A stretch of 64,000 nucleotides of DNA. It comes from Portevinia maculata (Eukaryota; Arthropoda; Insecta; Diptera; Syrphidae). A model generated the notes under the pieces. The model was given only the letters and a program-made list of their open reading frames with translations. It did not search any database and was not told where the DNA came from. Both the position numbers and the translations under genes were made by a program. The stretch is taken from positions 326,130,334 to 326,194,333 of the forward strand of contig OX454525.1 of the NCBI GenBank assembly GCA_949715645.1. Reading direction: 5' to 3'. Positions 1-11,200 of this stretch are shown piece after piece; position 1 is the first letter of the stretch, and each line of letters opens with the position of its first letter.

Positions 1-109
1 GAGTGCTCCTACAAGTTTAACCATTCTTTGATCTTGAGTCTTGAATATGCCGTCGGCAATGAGGTGCGATTTTAGTTCACGGCTGAAAATAGTTGATTTT
101 GCATAGTTG

Positions 110-250
110 AGATTTCATCGTAATAGCACGCACAGACTCGAAATTCGTGATTTCAGCTAAATTCAACGTGTCATCCGAAATGTTCATCATTTCGCCATAC
201 GTTTTCTAGCATTTCGAAATGTTGAATTCTGTAGAATGTTGAATTTCGTC
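110..250 (-). repeat. Inverted copy of repeat family N
   Basis: Read on the minus strand, this stretch closely matches 4172-4290 on the plus strand. Both contain a core reading GATGAACATTTCGGATGA followed by GAAAT.ACGAATTTC. The match covers roughly 100 bases with scattered differences. The copy at 4090-4321 is open over 111 codons; this one is short and unclear. I do not recognise the family. Bases 1-110 show nothing else. Confidence 0.6.
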
Positions 251-299
251 TCTGTATCTGAAGTTTATCATATCAAGCAAACCATTTAATTTAACACGT

Positions 300-1740
300 G
301 ACTTAGCGAGTGGTGAATTTTTTGTAGCTTGGTGAAAATCATTAAAAGTGACATCGCATGCAAGCTTTGCGATAGTGTGGGACTTTAAAATACTGAAAAC
401 ACCCGAGAAGACTGATTTTTGGTCATCCTTCTAATTATCGCCCCTAGCCCTTAGAGTAAATAGTAATTTATTCGTTTGCAATACTTCAAAGCTTTTAAAT
501 TAAGAAACTACTAGTGTCAGTTTCTTTTTTACTTTAGGGGTACCTATGAAGGTATTTTCCATGACCTATTTCTTTTTTTTAGCTAGTTAGTTCACAAGTT
601 TTTACTCTTCGTAATCTCCCAGTCAGATTGTTAGTATTTAGCAGTTGGGCCATTTCTAAATTAACGTGGTTGAGAAGCCTTAGTGTATGCCGATTTCTAG
701 GTCTCTATACCGATCGGTGTTTCTTTGTTCTGTAGTACTTAATTTGGGAATGTTTGTATTTTTTGTATATTTCTTGGAAGCTGTAGGTCCATACTGGTTT
801 TAGAACTTGTTTACAAAGCAATAGTTTATTGCAGTTAGATAAAGAAGATTATCTCCCTAAAAGCCAGTACATTTTAACATAGCGCGCGTTTTTATTTCTC
901 TCTTTTTTTTCTTTCAATAGAATATGGTTTCCAGCGTAGTTGCGTTTATTGTCATGCCTAAATGTTTGGCTGAATTTGCGTATTCTACCTCATTTTTATT
1001 TATGATCACTGGGATGTGCTGAACATTTGTCGTCGTCAAATTCATATGGACCGACTTTAGGTCATTTAATTTGATCTGCCATTTCTTGGTCCATTTCTAT
1101 ATATTATTCACAACTTTTTGCAGATTTTTCGTCTCTCCTCCTACAGTTTCCCCAATGGCTAATACCAGCAGTATCGCTGGTGAATAAAAGGTACAATACC
1201 GGACTAAGCACACTGCCTTATGGTACAGCAGCCTATATTTCTCTCAATGCAGAGTATTCATCTCCTTATTTAATCCCAAAAAATCGTTGTAATTCTGAGA
1301 ATTGTTTAGTTAGATGCTTTTTCAATTAATGTAGGTATCGGTCCCTTGCGCTTTTTCGAATCTATCTGTTATTCGATGTAACTGGTCAATCGTGGAGTGC
1401 TTGTTTTTAGATCCTAATTGCTGGTTGGAATCGCGTTTTTTTTTTTTTTTTGATTAATTTATGTAGACGTTAAATTAAAATGTTTTCAAATAACTTAGAC
1501 AACTAGGCTGTATTGATATTGGGCGGTAAGAAACGACTTCACCAGGTGATTGGTATCATCATTACCTTTGCCACTTGCTACATCTTATGTACATCTCTTA
1601 TTCTGAATGCTGATTTTATAATCTGCGTTTTTTTTTGGGAGTTTTTTTAGGATTTTCCTGTTATCAAATCGAATCCGGGAGGTGTTTTTATTTTGATGCC
1701 TTCCTTTATTTCTTTAGCTAAATTGTTCACCGCACACAAT
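300..1740 (-). mobile_element. Decayed Jockey-like LINE, minus strand
   Basis: This is a degenerate copy of the LINE at 35970-37640. Shared blocks include the 3' part (300-400 versus 35985-36060, with the string TTTGCGATAGTGTGGGACTT), the end of the reverse transcriptase ORF (about 600-690 versus 36280-36360) and the RT palm (1180-1260 versus 37180-37240). No long ORF survives and stops and indels are frequent. A poly-T run at 1433-1452 lies inside the copy. It is non-functional. Confidence 0.7.
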
Positions 1741-1779
1741 TCTTGCGCATGGTGAATAAAAAACCAAAATGAAAGAAGA

Positions 1780-1935
1780 CAGCCACATAAATATTAATTC
1801 ACATAAAGATAAAGATGAAAGAAGAAAAATATATAAAAACATAGGGAAGGGCCACAATCCGCTTCGGAGAACGGTTGGATACCCTATTTCTATTCCTTTA
1901 CCTCATTAAGTAATCTTGACAAAATTCTAAGTATG
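1780..1935 (+). repeat. Dispersed repeat T (possible LINE 3' end)
   Basis: The block around ACATAGGGAAGG..CAATCCGCTT..GAAC.GTTGGATACCCT matches the reverse complement of 48490-48580. The type of element is unknown. The surrounding 1741-2040 holds no gene. Confidence 0.4.
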
Positions 1936-2039
1936 GACGAATTGTTAAGAAGGATCTACATATTTTGTTATTCAACACTTAAAGGATTTTATTGAAAAAA
2001 AACAAAGTTTTAAAAGCCCTTAAAAAGGGGCATGACAGA

Positions 2040-3243
2040 AAGCTGTATAAGTATAAAGGAATAGTTCAAAACGACTTTACATACTTTGCGAATGATTTCT
2101 TTAATAAAACGTATTGACACAAATCCCACATCATCGACGATGGCATTAAAATCCTTAGACTGAAAAAGGTCCCCAAATGCCCCTCAACAATTTGGTTGGC
2201 GCTTAACTTTGCTAAAAATAGTGGCCTAACAACTGATGTAAGACCAGCAACGATTGAAAAATGTCCCCCTTGACTACCCGCTGATGCTATAAACACCAAA
2301 CTCTCCAATACAAAAAAAAAGGACTCATTTACCCAGTAAAGCCCACTCACAACTTTTCATGGAAATGATGAGCATATACTGCACAAATTCATGGGACATC
2401 CTTTATACCGACGGCTCCAAAAGCGAAAGTGGCACCGTCTACGCAGTGGTCTCAGCAAACGGCACAGTGCTTTGCAGCGAAAGAACACCCAACCACTTCT
2501 CTATACTCTCATCAGAAGCCTTGGCTATTCTTAAAGCCACAGAAGTGTACAAGTCTACACGTAAAAATACAATCATCTGTACCGACAGCCTCTCCACACT
2601 CAAAGCGATTCGAAACACTAAAAATCGGGCAACATTTATCAGCAAAATCCGAGACAACATCATAAAAGGAAAAAATAAATTAAGAATCATCTGGATCCCA
2701 GGTCATTCCGGTATCAAAGGCAACGACCTCACAGATATGGCGGTCCGTAGTGCGGCAACAAAAACAAATATCACACCTAAACTCCTACTTGGAAAAAGCT
2801 TATACAGAAGCTTCAACCCAAACGGCGATCCAACATCCTACCCGTCAGCAACAACAACCAGAATGAATAAGTGTTTCATACGACTTCGGCTACACACACA
2901 AATGACTCACAACTACATTTTACAAAAAGATAATCCTCCAACATGCCATCTCTGCCAATCTGGTCGCATTTTAACTACCAAACACTTTATATATGAATGT
3001 CCAAAGGTATACAATCTATTAAAAAATCTATTAAAAAACTCATCCAAATATAAACTGTCCGAGCTTATATCTGTACTCTCTGCACAAAACAGTCACGTAG
3101 TTTTCGAGTTTTAAAGGAAGTCAATTTAGACAACTGCATCTAACTAGCAGCCCAAATCAACCCAGCCAAAAGCCCTGGTAGCTAGCGCTGTAAAGCATTA
3201 TTAATCTGTATTTACTTACCTTTTAATAAAATAATAATAATTA
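2040..3243 (+). mobile_element. 5'-truncated I-like LINE fragment
   Basis: The fragment contains the RNase H domain and terminal zinc knuckle of a non-LTR retrotransposon (2359-3114). It has degenerate upstream coding remnants from about 2040 and ends in a TAATAAAATAATAATAATTAA tail. An RNase H domain plus a TAA-type tail is typical of the I clade. RT and endonuclease are absent, so this is a dead 3' fragment. Confidence 0.75.
2359..3114 (+). pseudogene. RNase H domain of I-like LINE ORF2 (251 aa, partial)
   Basis: RNase H degrades RNA in RNA-DNA hybrids during retrotransposition. Visible motifs are TDGSKSESG near residue 18 (first catalytic Asp), SEALAILKA near 52 (Glu), TDSLSTLKAI near 75 (Asp), and WIPGHSGIKGNDLTDMA near 111-127 (conserved His and final Asp). 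A C-terminal knuckle CHLCQSGRILTTKHFIYEC follows near residue 196. The first in-frame ATG at 2359 is probably not a native start, because the RT part of ORF2 is missing and homologous codons appear upstream in broken frames. The open frame suggests moderate age. It could belong to another RNase H-bearing clade, but the tail favours I. Confidence 0.8.
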
Positions 3244-3309
3244 AGCTTTCTGTCTTAAAATTCGATAAATTTGTTTTTTTTTTTAATTGTGGAATCAGGT
3301 CAGTGGGCA

Positions 3310-3545
3310 GCTTTTAAAAATTCTTAAACTTGATGATTTCGGGCCCCTAGAAAGTATTTTGCTTATATTTTAGCTTTCTATCTCCAGTTTAATGGCCTCA
3401 TTTTTGCTGACCGATTAACGGATGGACATGGGTAGATCGACATTACACATTACTATCGATGCTGGTTACGAATATAGTAACATTAAGGGGTCTACGGGCA
3501 ATATTAAGGTATGTTACAAACCATGAGTTAAAATTAATATACACT
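3310..3545 (-). repeat. Dispersed repeat family M, copy 1
   Basis: On the minus strand this matches 47330-47525, and it matches 35380-35570 more weakly. Shared pieces are GCATCGATAGTAATG, GTCGATCTACCCATGTC and a stretch around GGAAGCTGAA and CTAGGGGC..GAAAT. The copy at 47420 carries GTCTGTCCGTCCGTCGG, a GTCY microsatellite of the kind seen in dipteran mini-me/Helitron-like repeats. Confidence 0.55.
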
Positions 3546-4089
3546 TAGAATAAGGTGTAAAAAGGAGCAAATGGACGGAAACGGACTCAAATCAAGTCAC
3601 TCAGTGCATATTATTAGAGAATTAAATATTTTGTTGAAAATATGAAAAAAATGCGCGCAACGAAGCTTTGACCGTAGCTGTCATAAGAAATGTTCTCCGT
3701 TCAGTGTAAACGGGGAAATGAAATTTCGAAATTTCATCGCGAAATGTTGTATTTGTGTTCTGTGTCAGCGTACTACAACAGTACGCTTACATTGACATGA
3801 AATTCCACATTTCCGACGAAGTTTCAAAATTTCATTTCACCGTTCCCACTGAACGTAGAAAAATTAATATAACGGATATGGCCAAAACTTGGTTTGGGGC
3901 TTTGTTTCTTAAATCAGACAGTGGTTGCACCAAAATATTTGATTCTCCAATAAAATTAACTTGAAGATGAGTTGAGTGACTTGATTTGATTCCGCGTCTG
4001 TCCACTTTTTTTTATATACATTTTCCCGTCTGTCTTTGGGTTTATTTTTTGAATAATTATTTTGACATCTTCTTACTTTCCAATTGTTT
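3546..4089. other. AT-rich intergenic DNA, no gene seen
   Basis: Low-complexity AAATTTC-rich sequence with no supported gene. Short ORFs here look random. Confidence 0.5.
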
Positions 4090-4321
4090 TCGAAGTCAGC
4101 GCGCTGAATGGCGCACGGGCATATTGAAACCGTTTGTTCAAACTTCCAAACGCCGAGAAGAATTTCAAAATTTCTCTGAAATTCAACGTTTTGAAACGTT
4201 GGAAAATATGTGGAAAATGATGAACATTTCGGATGATAACTTGTATATACCTGAAATGACGAATTTCAGAATAAAGAATAAATGTGTGTGCCGCAGAAAA
4301 GAAAAAACTGCAGTTATCTAA
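4090..4321 (+). repeat. Repeat family N with 111-codon ORF
   Basis: This is the plus-strand partner of the inverted copy at 110-250. The ORF 3986-4321 runs through it, and the part conserved between the copies encodes approximately ENMWKMMNISDDNLYIPEM. I recognise no domain. Conservation of coding-like sequence between two copies suggests a fragment of an unidentified mobile-element protein. Confidence 0.45.
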
Positions 4322-4699
4322 ATATGTCTACATACGCCTGTTACCAAAAGCAACAAATGTAAATGCTCAAACTTCAATATTCGAAATATAAAAGAAAGTA
4401 GGCTTTGATTATAACGTTGTTATGTTATATGTCAATAACTATAAAATCGGAATTCTTTCAAAACAAAAGTATATATGTACATATATATCAACCAAAGTAA
4501 ATTTTTATCGAACACGATCATGCTGATTTTGACATTCGAATTCGAACTTGACTATTCATTCGAATCTCAAAATAAGCATGGATATGTACTTTCTCTCGCA
4601 ACTGTTGTTGCCCTACCTTTCCCAAATCCAAACAACAAACCATAACAAAACGTCAAAACGCTTAAAAAATAAAAACCCTTTGTTGCAGACGTCAAACAA

Positions 4700-5204
4700 G
4701 AAAACGTCAGGAGAAATTTTCGCTATCTTCCTCTTTTCGCTCCGAGAGAGTGAGTCGTTCGTGGTTCGTGCTCCTAAAGTATTCGTGTCCGTGTGCGATG
4801 TTAGTATTTTGTCTGTGTTGTTTTGCCCGATAATAGGGAAATAATTTTCACCCCGCAGAATAATTTAAACAAAAAATGACTGAAATCGCAACTATACCAA
4901 CTAGTCCACATTCTACCAACTAAAACTATAACAAATACCTCACGTTAAAAAAAGAAAAGAAATTCCATCCAGCAGCAGAATATTTCTAATTTCTTGAGTT
5001 GCGAAAAAGTGCACCAGTGGAGTGGCAAAAATCAGAAAAATAATCAAAACGAAACATTTTAGTGATACACATTAAAATAAACAACGCAGCGCATATCCAC
5101 AAAAGTTTGATCGAAGTGAAAATTCATACGAAGCACGGAATATCTTCTTCACAATTTAGAATCGCCTTACAGTCCTTAATTTTTATAAATTAATCGGTCC
5201 AATC
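4700..5204 (+). promoter_or_regulatory. Probable promoter and 5' UTR of 5PtaseI
   Basis: The 500 bases upstream of the start codon at 5205 change from AT-rich repeats to mixed sequence. A GAGAGAGTGAGTCG run near 4742-4760 resembles GAGA-type proximal promoters, followed by a CGTGGTTCGTG stretch. No TATA box is evident. The transcription start is not determined, and an additional upstream non-coding exon is possible. Confidence 0.4.
4876..4923 (+). promoter_or_regulatory. Upstream ORF in 5PtaseI leader
   Basis: The ATG at 4876 in an A-rich context (AAAAAATGA) opens a 15-codon frame ending in TAA at 4921-4923. If the mRNA starts upstream, it precedes the main ATG by about 330 bases and could dampen translation. 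Its presence in the mature transcript is inferred. Confidence 0.35.
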
Positions 5205-5273
5205 ATGAGTTCAAGTGCTGAAGCCTGCTCAGTACTACTAGTCACAGCCAATGTTGGAAGCGTATTTGAAGAT
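5205..5273 (+). CDS. 5PtaseI coding exon 1
   Basis: Encodes MSSSAEACSVLLVTANVGSV and the next three residues (FED). The start is chosen because LVTANVGS aligns with the N-terminus of INPP5A and no in-frame ATG lies closer. The donor is GTAAGT at 5274, phase 0. Confidence 0.9.
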
Positions 5274-8200
5274 GTAAGTGTTGACGGGTAAGCCATGGGG
5301 GCCATCCCTATGCCACCACCTCGAAATCAGTTTAATGTGCGCCCTATTGATTTTACTTTCGCTAATTGGATTTATGTTTCTTGGGTGTATTCACAGCCCT
5401 CACGATTGTTAAGCCCATGGCTGGATGAGTTCCTTACTCGAATAACACTGCTGCGGCCGCAGTTTCTGGCGCTACATCTCCAGGAAGTCGGCGGCAAAAC
5501 CTACGAAAAGTCCATGGAGTACGTACAGGAATTCATAAGAAGCCTCTGCGAAGCCGAGGAACTCAGTGAATACTCCTGTATTCGCATCTACATGGATGAG
5601 GATTTCAAATCAGCCGAGCATTTCACTGTATGTTGTCAATTTTTGTTTTTAATTTACCTCTCTATATCTTCATCCATCATTCTAATCTCTCGCGGAAGGT
5701 CGTGTGTATCTGATGGTGAACAGATTATAGATTGATGGCAATGGTTAATGTAGTTTCGCGAAGAAGCATGTGGGTACTTATCCGCATTGTGATTGTAAAA
5801 CCTTTATCCCGCGAATAGGTGTGTGACGCAATTAGGGGATTAAACACTGGTTCTTCTTTATGTTGTTCTTTAATATGGTATTCAAAAATTCACGGCTGTT
5901 GGATCAATAACTGAGAAGTGCGGGAATTATGCCATATTCCAATGTCAAATCTTATTTACCCGAGAGGGTGTTTTCTTTCACTTGATTCGCTTAGAAAATT
6001 AGTCAACTCATTGCGGGTTAAGTGGTTTTAATGAGTCTTTATTAGCTTTATAACTCGGTACGTCTGACACTGAAATTAAAGTGGAATTGCGGTGGACGTG
6101 GGAACAAACTTTAATCGTTTAAGAGATCATGTTTAATCGGGCAGGGCGGTAGGGTATAGTTGGGCATTCTAGTCTCGTGATAGAACGAGATGGGAAACAG
6201 TCTACATACGGACAACAATAATTTTGGGTATAACGGCGTAATAACTTTATTCAGGCGTGTCCTGGTCCTGGGTAGCTATTTTGCAGCACAAAGGTGACTA
6301 CATTTTAATAAAATTAAATGCTTATTGACAATCTGTTTTAAGTACATCTTTAAAAAAAATAGTGCTTGAAGGTTTCAATGTCGAAAATGGGAAGTAACGT
6401 TGTAATTTTTAAAAGGGAATGAGTGTTCCGACGAAATTCGAACAACCAAATTAGTCGCATTGCTTTTCAAACGAGACAGGCATTAAATAATTCCTATGTG
6501 ACTCGAGGCACTCTACGTTGTTTGTAGTTAAAGTTCAAAGATTGCACTGGGCGAAATAGAAACGCTGCATGGACTATGAAATTCAAGGAACCAAGTCTTA
6601 ATGCTTAAGTTAAGCCAGCGTTTCCCAACTTCGGGTGGTGGATGGTTTACCATTGGGTCGCGGTATAGAAAGCGCGCCAAGAAACAAAAGATTATAAAAT
6701 ACAAAATTATTAACAATAAACAACTTCAAATTATTATTTTACTATATGAAACGGTTGACAAATTTTTCAAAAAACATAATATTTTATGGACTGACTGCAT
6801 GGATGTATTTACCGATAGTGCTCCAACCATGATTGGGAAAACAAATTGGATTTTGAACATGAGTAAATGAATTTAGCCCAGATGTTGTTATTATCCACTG
6901 TTTTTTGGATCGAGAAAACCTGACAGCAAATGCGATTCAACCGGACCTCAACATAGTTTTAAATGATGTTATTAAAATTGTCAACTACACTTAATCAAAT
7001 GCGCTGAATACACGTATATATTCCGTGTTATGTGTGAAGTATAGATAATATTACAAAATACATGCACTTGCTTTATCTTTCGGAAGTCCGTTGCCTTTCT
7101 CGTGGAAAAGTAGATCCTCGCTGCTAGTTCAGCGGTCAGATCTCGTAAACTCAAACCGATCTTTCTTACTGAAAGAGAACATTCGTTGACTGAAAAATTG
7201 AGGCGACAGTTTTGAACATTTGAGTGTATTAGATACTGATGTGCATAGAAGGAATCAGACAATGGTAAACATAGGCGAAAAAAATAAGTTCGTTCAAAAA
7301 CAAATTGACACTTTGGCGGCTCGGTATTACCTGAAAGAGAATAGAGGGCAGTTTTGTGGTTCGACTGAAACAGTCACTGTTTAATAATTTGCGAAACACA
7401 AACTGAAAAGCCACAAGGGAAAATCAGCGAAAAACAATGATTAATAAATTAAACGACGATCGATTTATTATTTCTTGTTAGTTAGGTACTACCCTCTGAG
7501 TGTCTGCGACCCAAGTGACCGAGATAAGTACATGTTAAAAGAATCTCTTTTCGAACAACCGTGGTTTACCGATTGCTGAATAAAACAAGTTTAGCATGAT
7601 CGACCAACAACGAAAACAATAACAAATGAATTAAATAGATGAGATTAAATAAAATAATTAACTGAATCTTAAACATTCCGCCGCCCCTGGAACATAGTTT
7701 CAGCACACTGGAAGGATAGCCAGTTTGTGAATAGGGCGCACTAAGTTGCCGGCTGCGGTTTTTAACTTAACGACCCGAACATGGCCGTCTGCTCCTTGAT
7801 GTGTTTCGATAACTCGGCCCATTGCCCACTTTCCAGAAGGTAAGTTGGTCTCCTTTATTACAACTAGGTCATTCACATTGATGTAGGCTTGAACTTGTTG
7901 CCAGCGAGGACGATGTTGCAATGACGTCAAATACTCCATGTGCCAGCGTTTCCAATAGCCTTGGATTTTTGACTGCAGTTGTTGATAGCATGATAGTCGA
8001 TTCATTGGTACATCAATTGTTGGCTCCGGTATGGCAGCGTAGGACTCACCTAAAAAGGAATGAGCAGGTGTTAGTGGGTCGAGGTCTGTGTCCGATATTT
8101 GGCACAATGGTCGCGAGTTTAGAATTGCCTCGATTTGGGTCAAGAGTGTAGAGCTGTTCGAATGTCAAAATATCGTTACTTATCACACGTCGAAGATGTT

Positions 8201-11200
8201 GTTTCACTGATTTAACCCCAGCCTCCCACAAACCGCCGAAGTGGCGTACCGATGGGGGGTTAGGTTAGGTTAGGTTGAGGTGGCTGTTAGCCGAAAGCTA
8301 ACACACTTAGACCAAAGAGGTCCATTGTGATGCCACTAGGATCGGGAGTATCTACCACTACCCGCTAAAACCATTTGGAGCTTCTAATGAAGCGTGATAG
8401 ACTTCTAACATCTGAGTTAGCCAAGTCACTGAGTTCATTAAGGAAGAAGGCTCCCAAATAGAGATTTCTTTTATGGGAGAGTGCAGGACATGTGCAGAGG
8501 AGATGAAGTGTAGTCTCCTCCTCCTCCTCATCCCTGCAACTTCTGCAGAAGTCGTTAGAATAGACGCCAAGCCTTGATGCGTACTTGCCTATTAGACAGT
8601 GCCCTGTGATGGCACCTATGACAGAGCTAATATGCAGTCGGTTAAGTGAGATCAAACTCAGAGAGCGTCGCAGGTCCAGCTTTGGCCAGATATGCTTGGT
8701 CGCTAGACACGTATCACTACCTGTCCACCTGAGGTTTGTACTCTCGACTGCGGCTAGCTTAAGCATGAGTTTACAAGTAGCGATGGGCATACCTAAGAAA
8801 CCTTTATCAGGTAGAAGAGGTAATGCTGTTCCTTTTTTGGCGAGTTCGTCTGCCCTACAGTTCCCTGGGATGTCTCTGTCCCCTGGCACCCAAAAGAGGT
8901 GAAAGTTGAACTGCTCTGACATCTCCTCAAGAGACGAACGGCAGTCTATGGCTACGATGGAGTTTGAAGAGACTGAATCCAAGGATTTCAGCGCGGCTTG
9001 ACTATCCGAGAATATGCGGATGTCCTTAGCGGATATCACGTTTCTCTTTAGCCACGACAAGACTTCCTTAATCGCCATGATTTCCGCCTGGAACCCGCTA
9101 GAATGATCAGGAAGACGGAAAGAGAGACTGATATTAAGTCTTTCTGAGAAAACACCACCTCCGACCCCATCACTAGTTTTTGATCCGTCGGTGTAAAAGT
9201 GGATCGAATTATCTTCCGTGCAATCAGCCTCCTCCCAGAATGATCTGGAGGGGATAGTGATTTGGAAGTTCTTTTCGAACTGTAGCTGGGGTATAGTGTA
9301 GTCGATGTTTCTTGGTAGGGACCCATGTGAGTCCAGAATGATAGAGTGGCCAATATTCGTATTTATACACTGTGATGTGGCTTTTAAACGGACAGCGGAG
9401 CAGGCAGCTGATTGCCTGCTGAAAATATCCAGGGGTGTTAGATGCAGTAAAATGTCCAGTGCAGCGGAGGGGGTCGTACGGAGTGCTCCGCAGATACACA
9501 GACAAGCTGTGCGTTGCACCTTGCTCAGCTTATCACGGTTTACCGCTTTGTCTAGAGCAGTCCACCAGACAACCACCCCGTATGTCAGGATCGGTCTAAC
9601 TACCGATACGTATAGCCAGTGTGATATGCGGGGCTGTAGGCCCCACTTATTTCCGATGGCTTTTTTGCAAGAGAAAAGTGCTACTGTAGCTTTCCTTACT
9701 CTTTCTTGTACATTGGGTTTCCAGCTTAACTTCTTATCGAATATTAGACCCAGAAATTTAGCTTCGTCGGAAAAGGTTAAGCTTGTACCGTTGATAGAGG
9801 GAGGGTCGATATGAGGGATTTTATATTTCCTGGAGAAGAGGACAAGCTCGGTTTTGTGAGGGTTAACCCCCAGCCCACAGCTTCTTGCCCAAATTGAAAG
9901 CTTGTTGAGAGCGTTTTGAAGGGAGGGTTAAAGTGCCAAGAAATTCCATCGCGAGCCAAAGAATCTGCTACAAGCCAGTTGTGGTTTTCCGATAACAGGA
10001 GCTTATGCATCTCTGACAACGAGCGACAAGCTCTAAATAGATCGCTTTCGTTACTAGGCAAACAAACAGCGATATGTACCCTTTGGAAAATATTGATTTC
10101 CTGCCCGATTTAACTTTTAAAGTAATAGGACCTGCATAATCGCAACCGCAATGCGCGAACGGCCTGCTTGCCTGGATCCGTTGCGGAGGTAGGTTGCCCA
10201 TCAGCTGATTTGTTGTTGCCCTCCGTTGACGAAAGCAGTACATGCAATCGTGCGTGATTTTTCGAAGTAAGTTACGACAGCCCAAGACCCAATACTCTTG
10301 CCGGATGATCGCAAAAAGGATGGAAATTCCTGGATGTAGCAAGCGTATGTGGGCGTCCTTAACAATGAGCTTCGTTATAATATGTCCCTTGGGTAGGATT
10401 ATTGGGTACTTAGTATTGAACGAAACGTTGGCTTGTTCGATTCTTCCAACGACTCTCAGGATACCTTCATCATCTAAGAAAGGGGACAACTGATTAAGTT
10501 TTGAATTATTGGGAAAGAACCCGTGTTTATTAAATGATTCAATAAAGTCACCAAAATACCGATTCTGCAACCATTTTATGATCCTTCCTTTAGCACTGAG
10601 GATTTCTTGGGCTTGGAGAAGAAGTGTCGAAGGTAGCTTATGTTTGTAACCTCTTTGGATGAGACGCTGGACTCGCGTTACTGTTCGAATCAGGATATTC
10701 CAGGTTGAAACCCGTGTTGACAGCAATTCGAATGGGTGATCATCCTTGACTACCATATACGTCTGATTTATTGGTTTCTTCTCCTCCTGTTTGCTGGTAG
10801 GATCGTCTTCAACAATATTTACTACCGGCCAATTCTCAGCACATTCCTTCAACCAATGTGGACCCTTCCACCAAATCGAGTGGCCGAGAAGTTGCGACGG
10901 TGAGATTCCGCGGGATATACAATCAGCTGGATTGGATTCCGATCTGACATGAAACCACCTGTTTCTTGGGATCGTATTGAGGATTTCCGAAGTACGATTA
11001 CCTACGAAAATATTCCAGCGACGGGGTGGAGACGAAAGCCATGACAGGACGACCCTGGAGTCTGTCCAGGCGTAGACGTTGTCAAATGTGACGTTGAGTG
11101 CCTTTTGTACCGCAACGATTAGTCTTGCGAGCAAGACAGCACCGCAGAGCTCTAAACGCGGGATGCTAAGCTGTTTCAGCGGAGATACGCGAGATTTTGC

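Noticed and set aside
5295..5735. 146-codon continuous ORF taken as a complete gene
   Set aside because: It overruns the introns on both sides. Only 5397-5627 matches the phosphatase, and clear splice sites bound it.
9305..9814. 169-codon plus-strand ORF
   Set aside because: Antisense of the LOA ORF. The minus-strand reading carries the RT and RNase H motifs.
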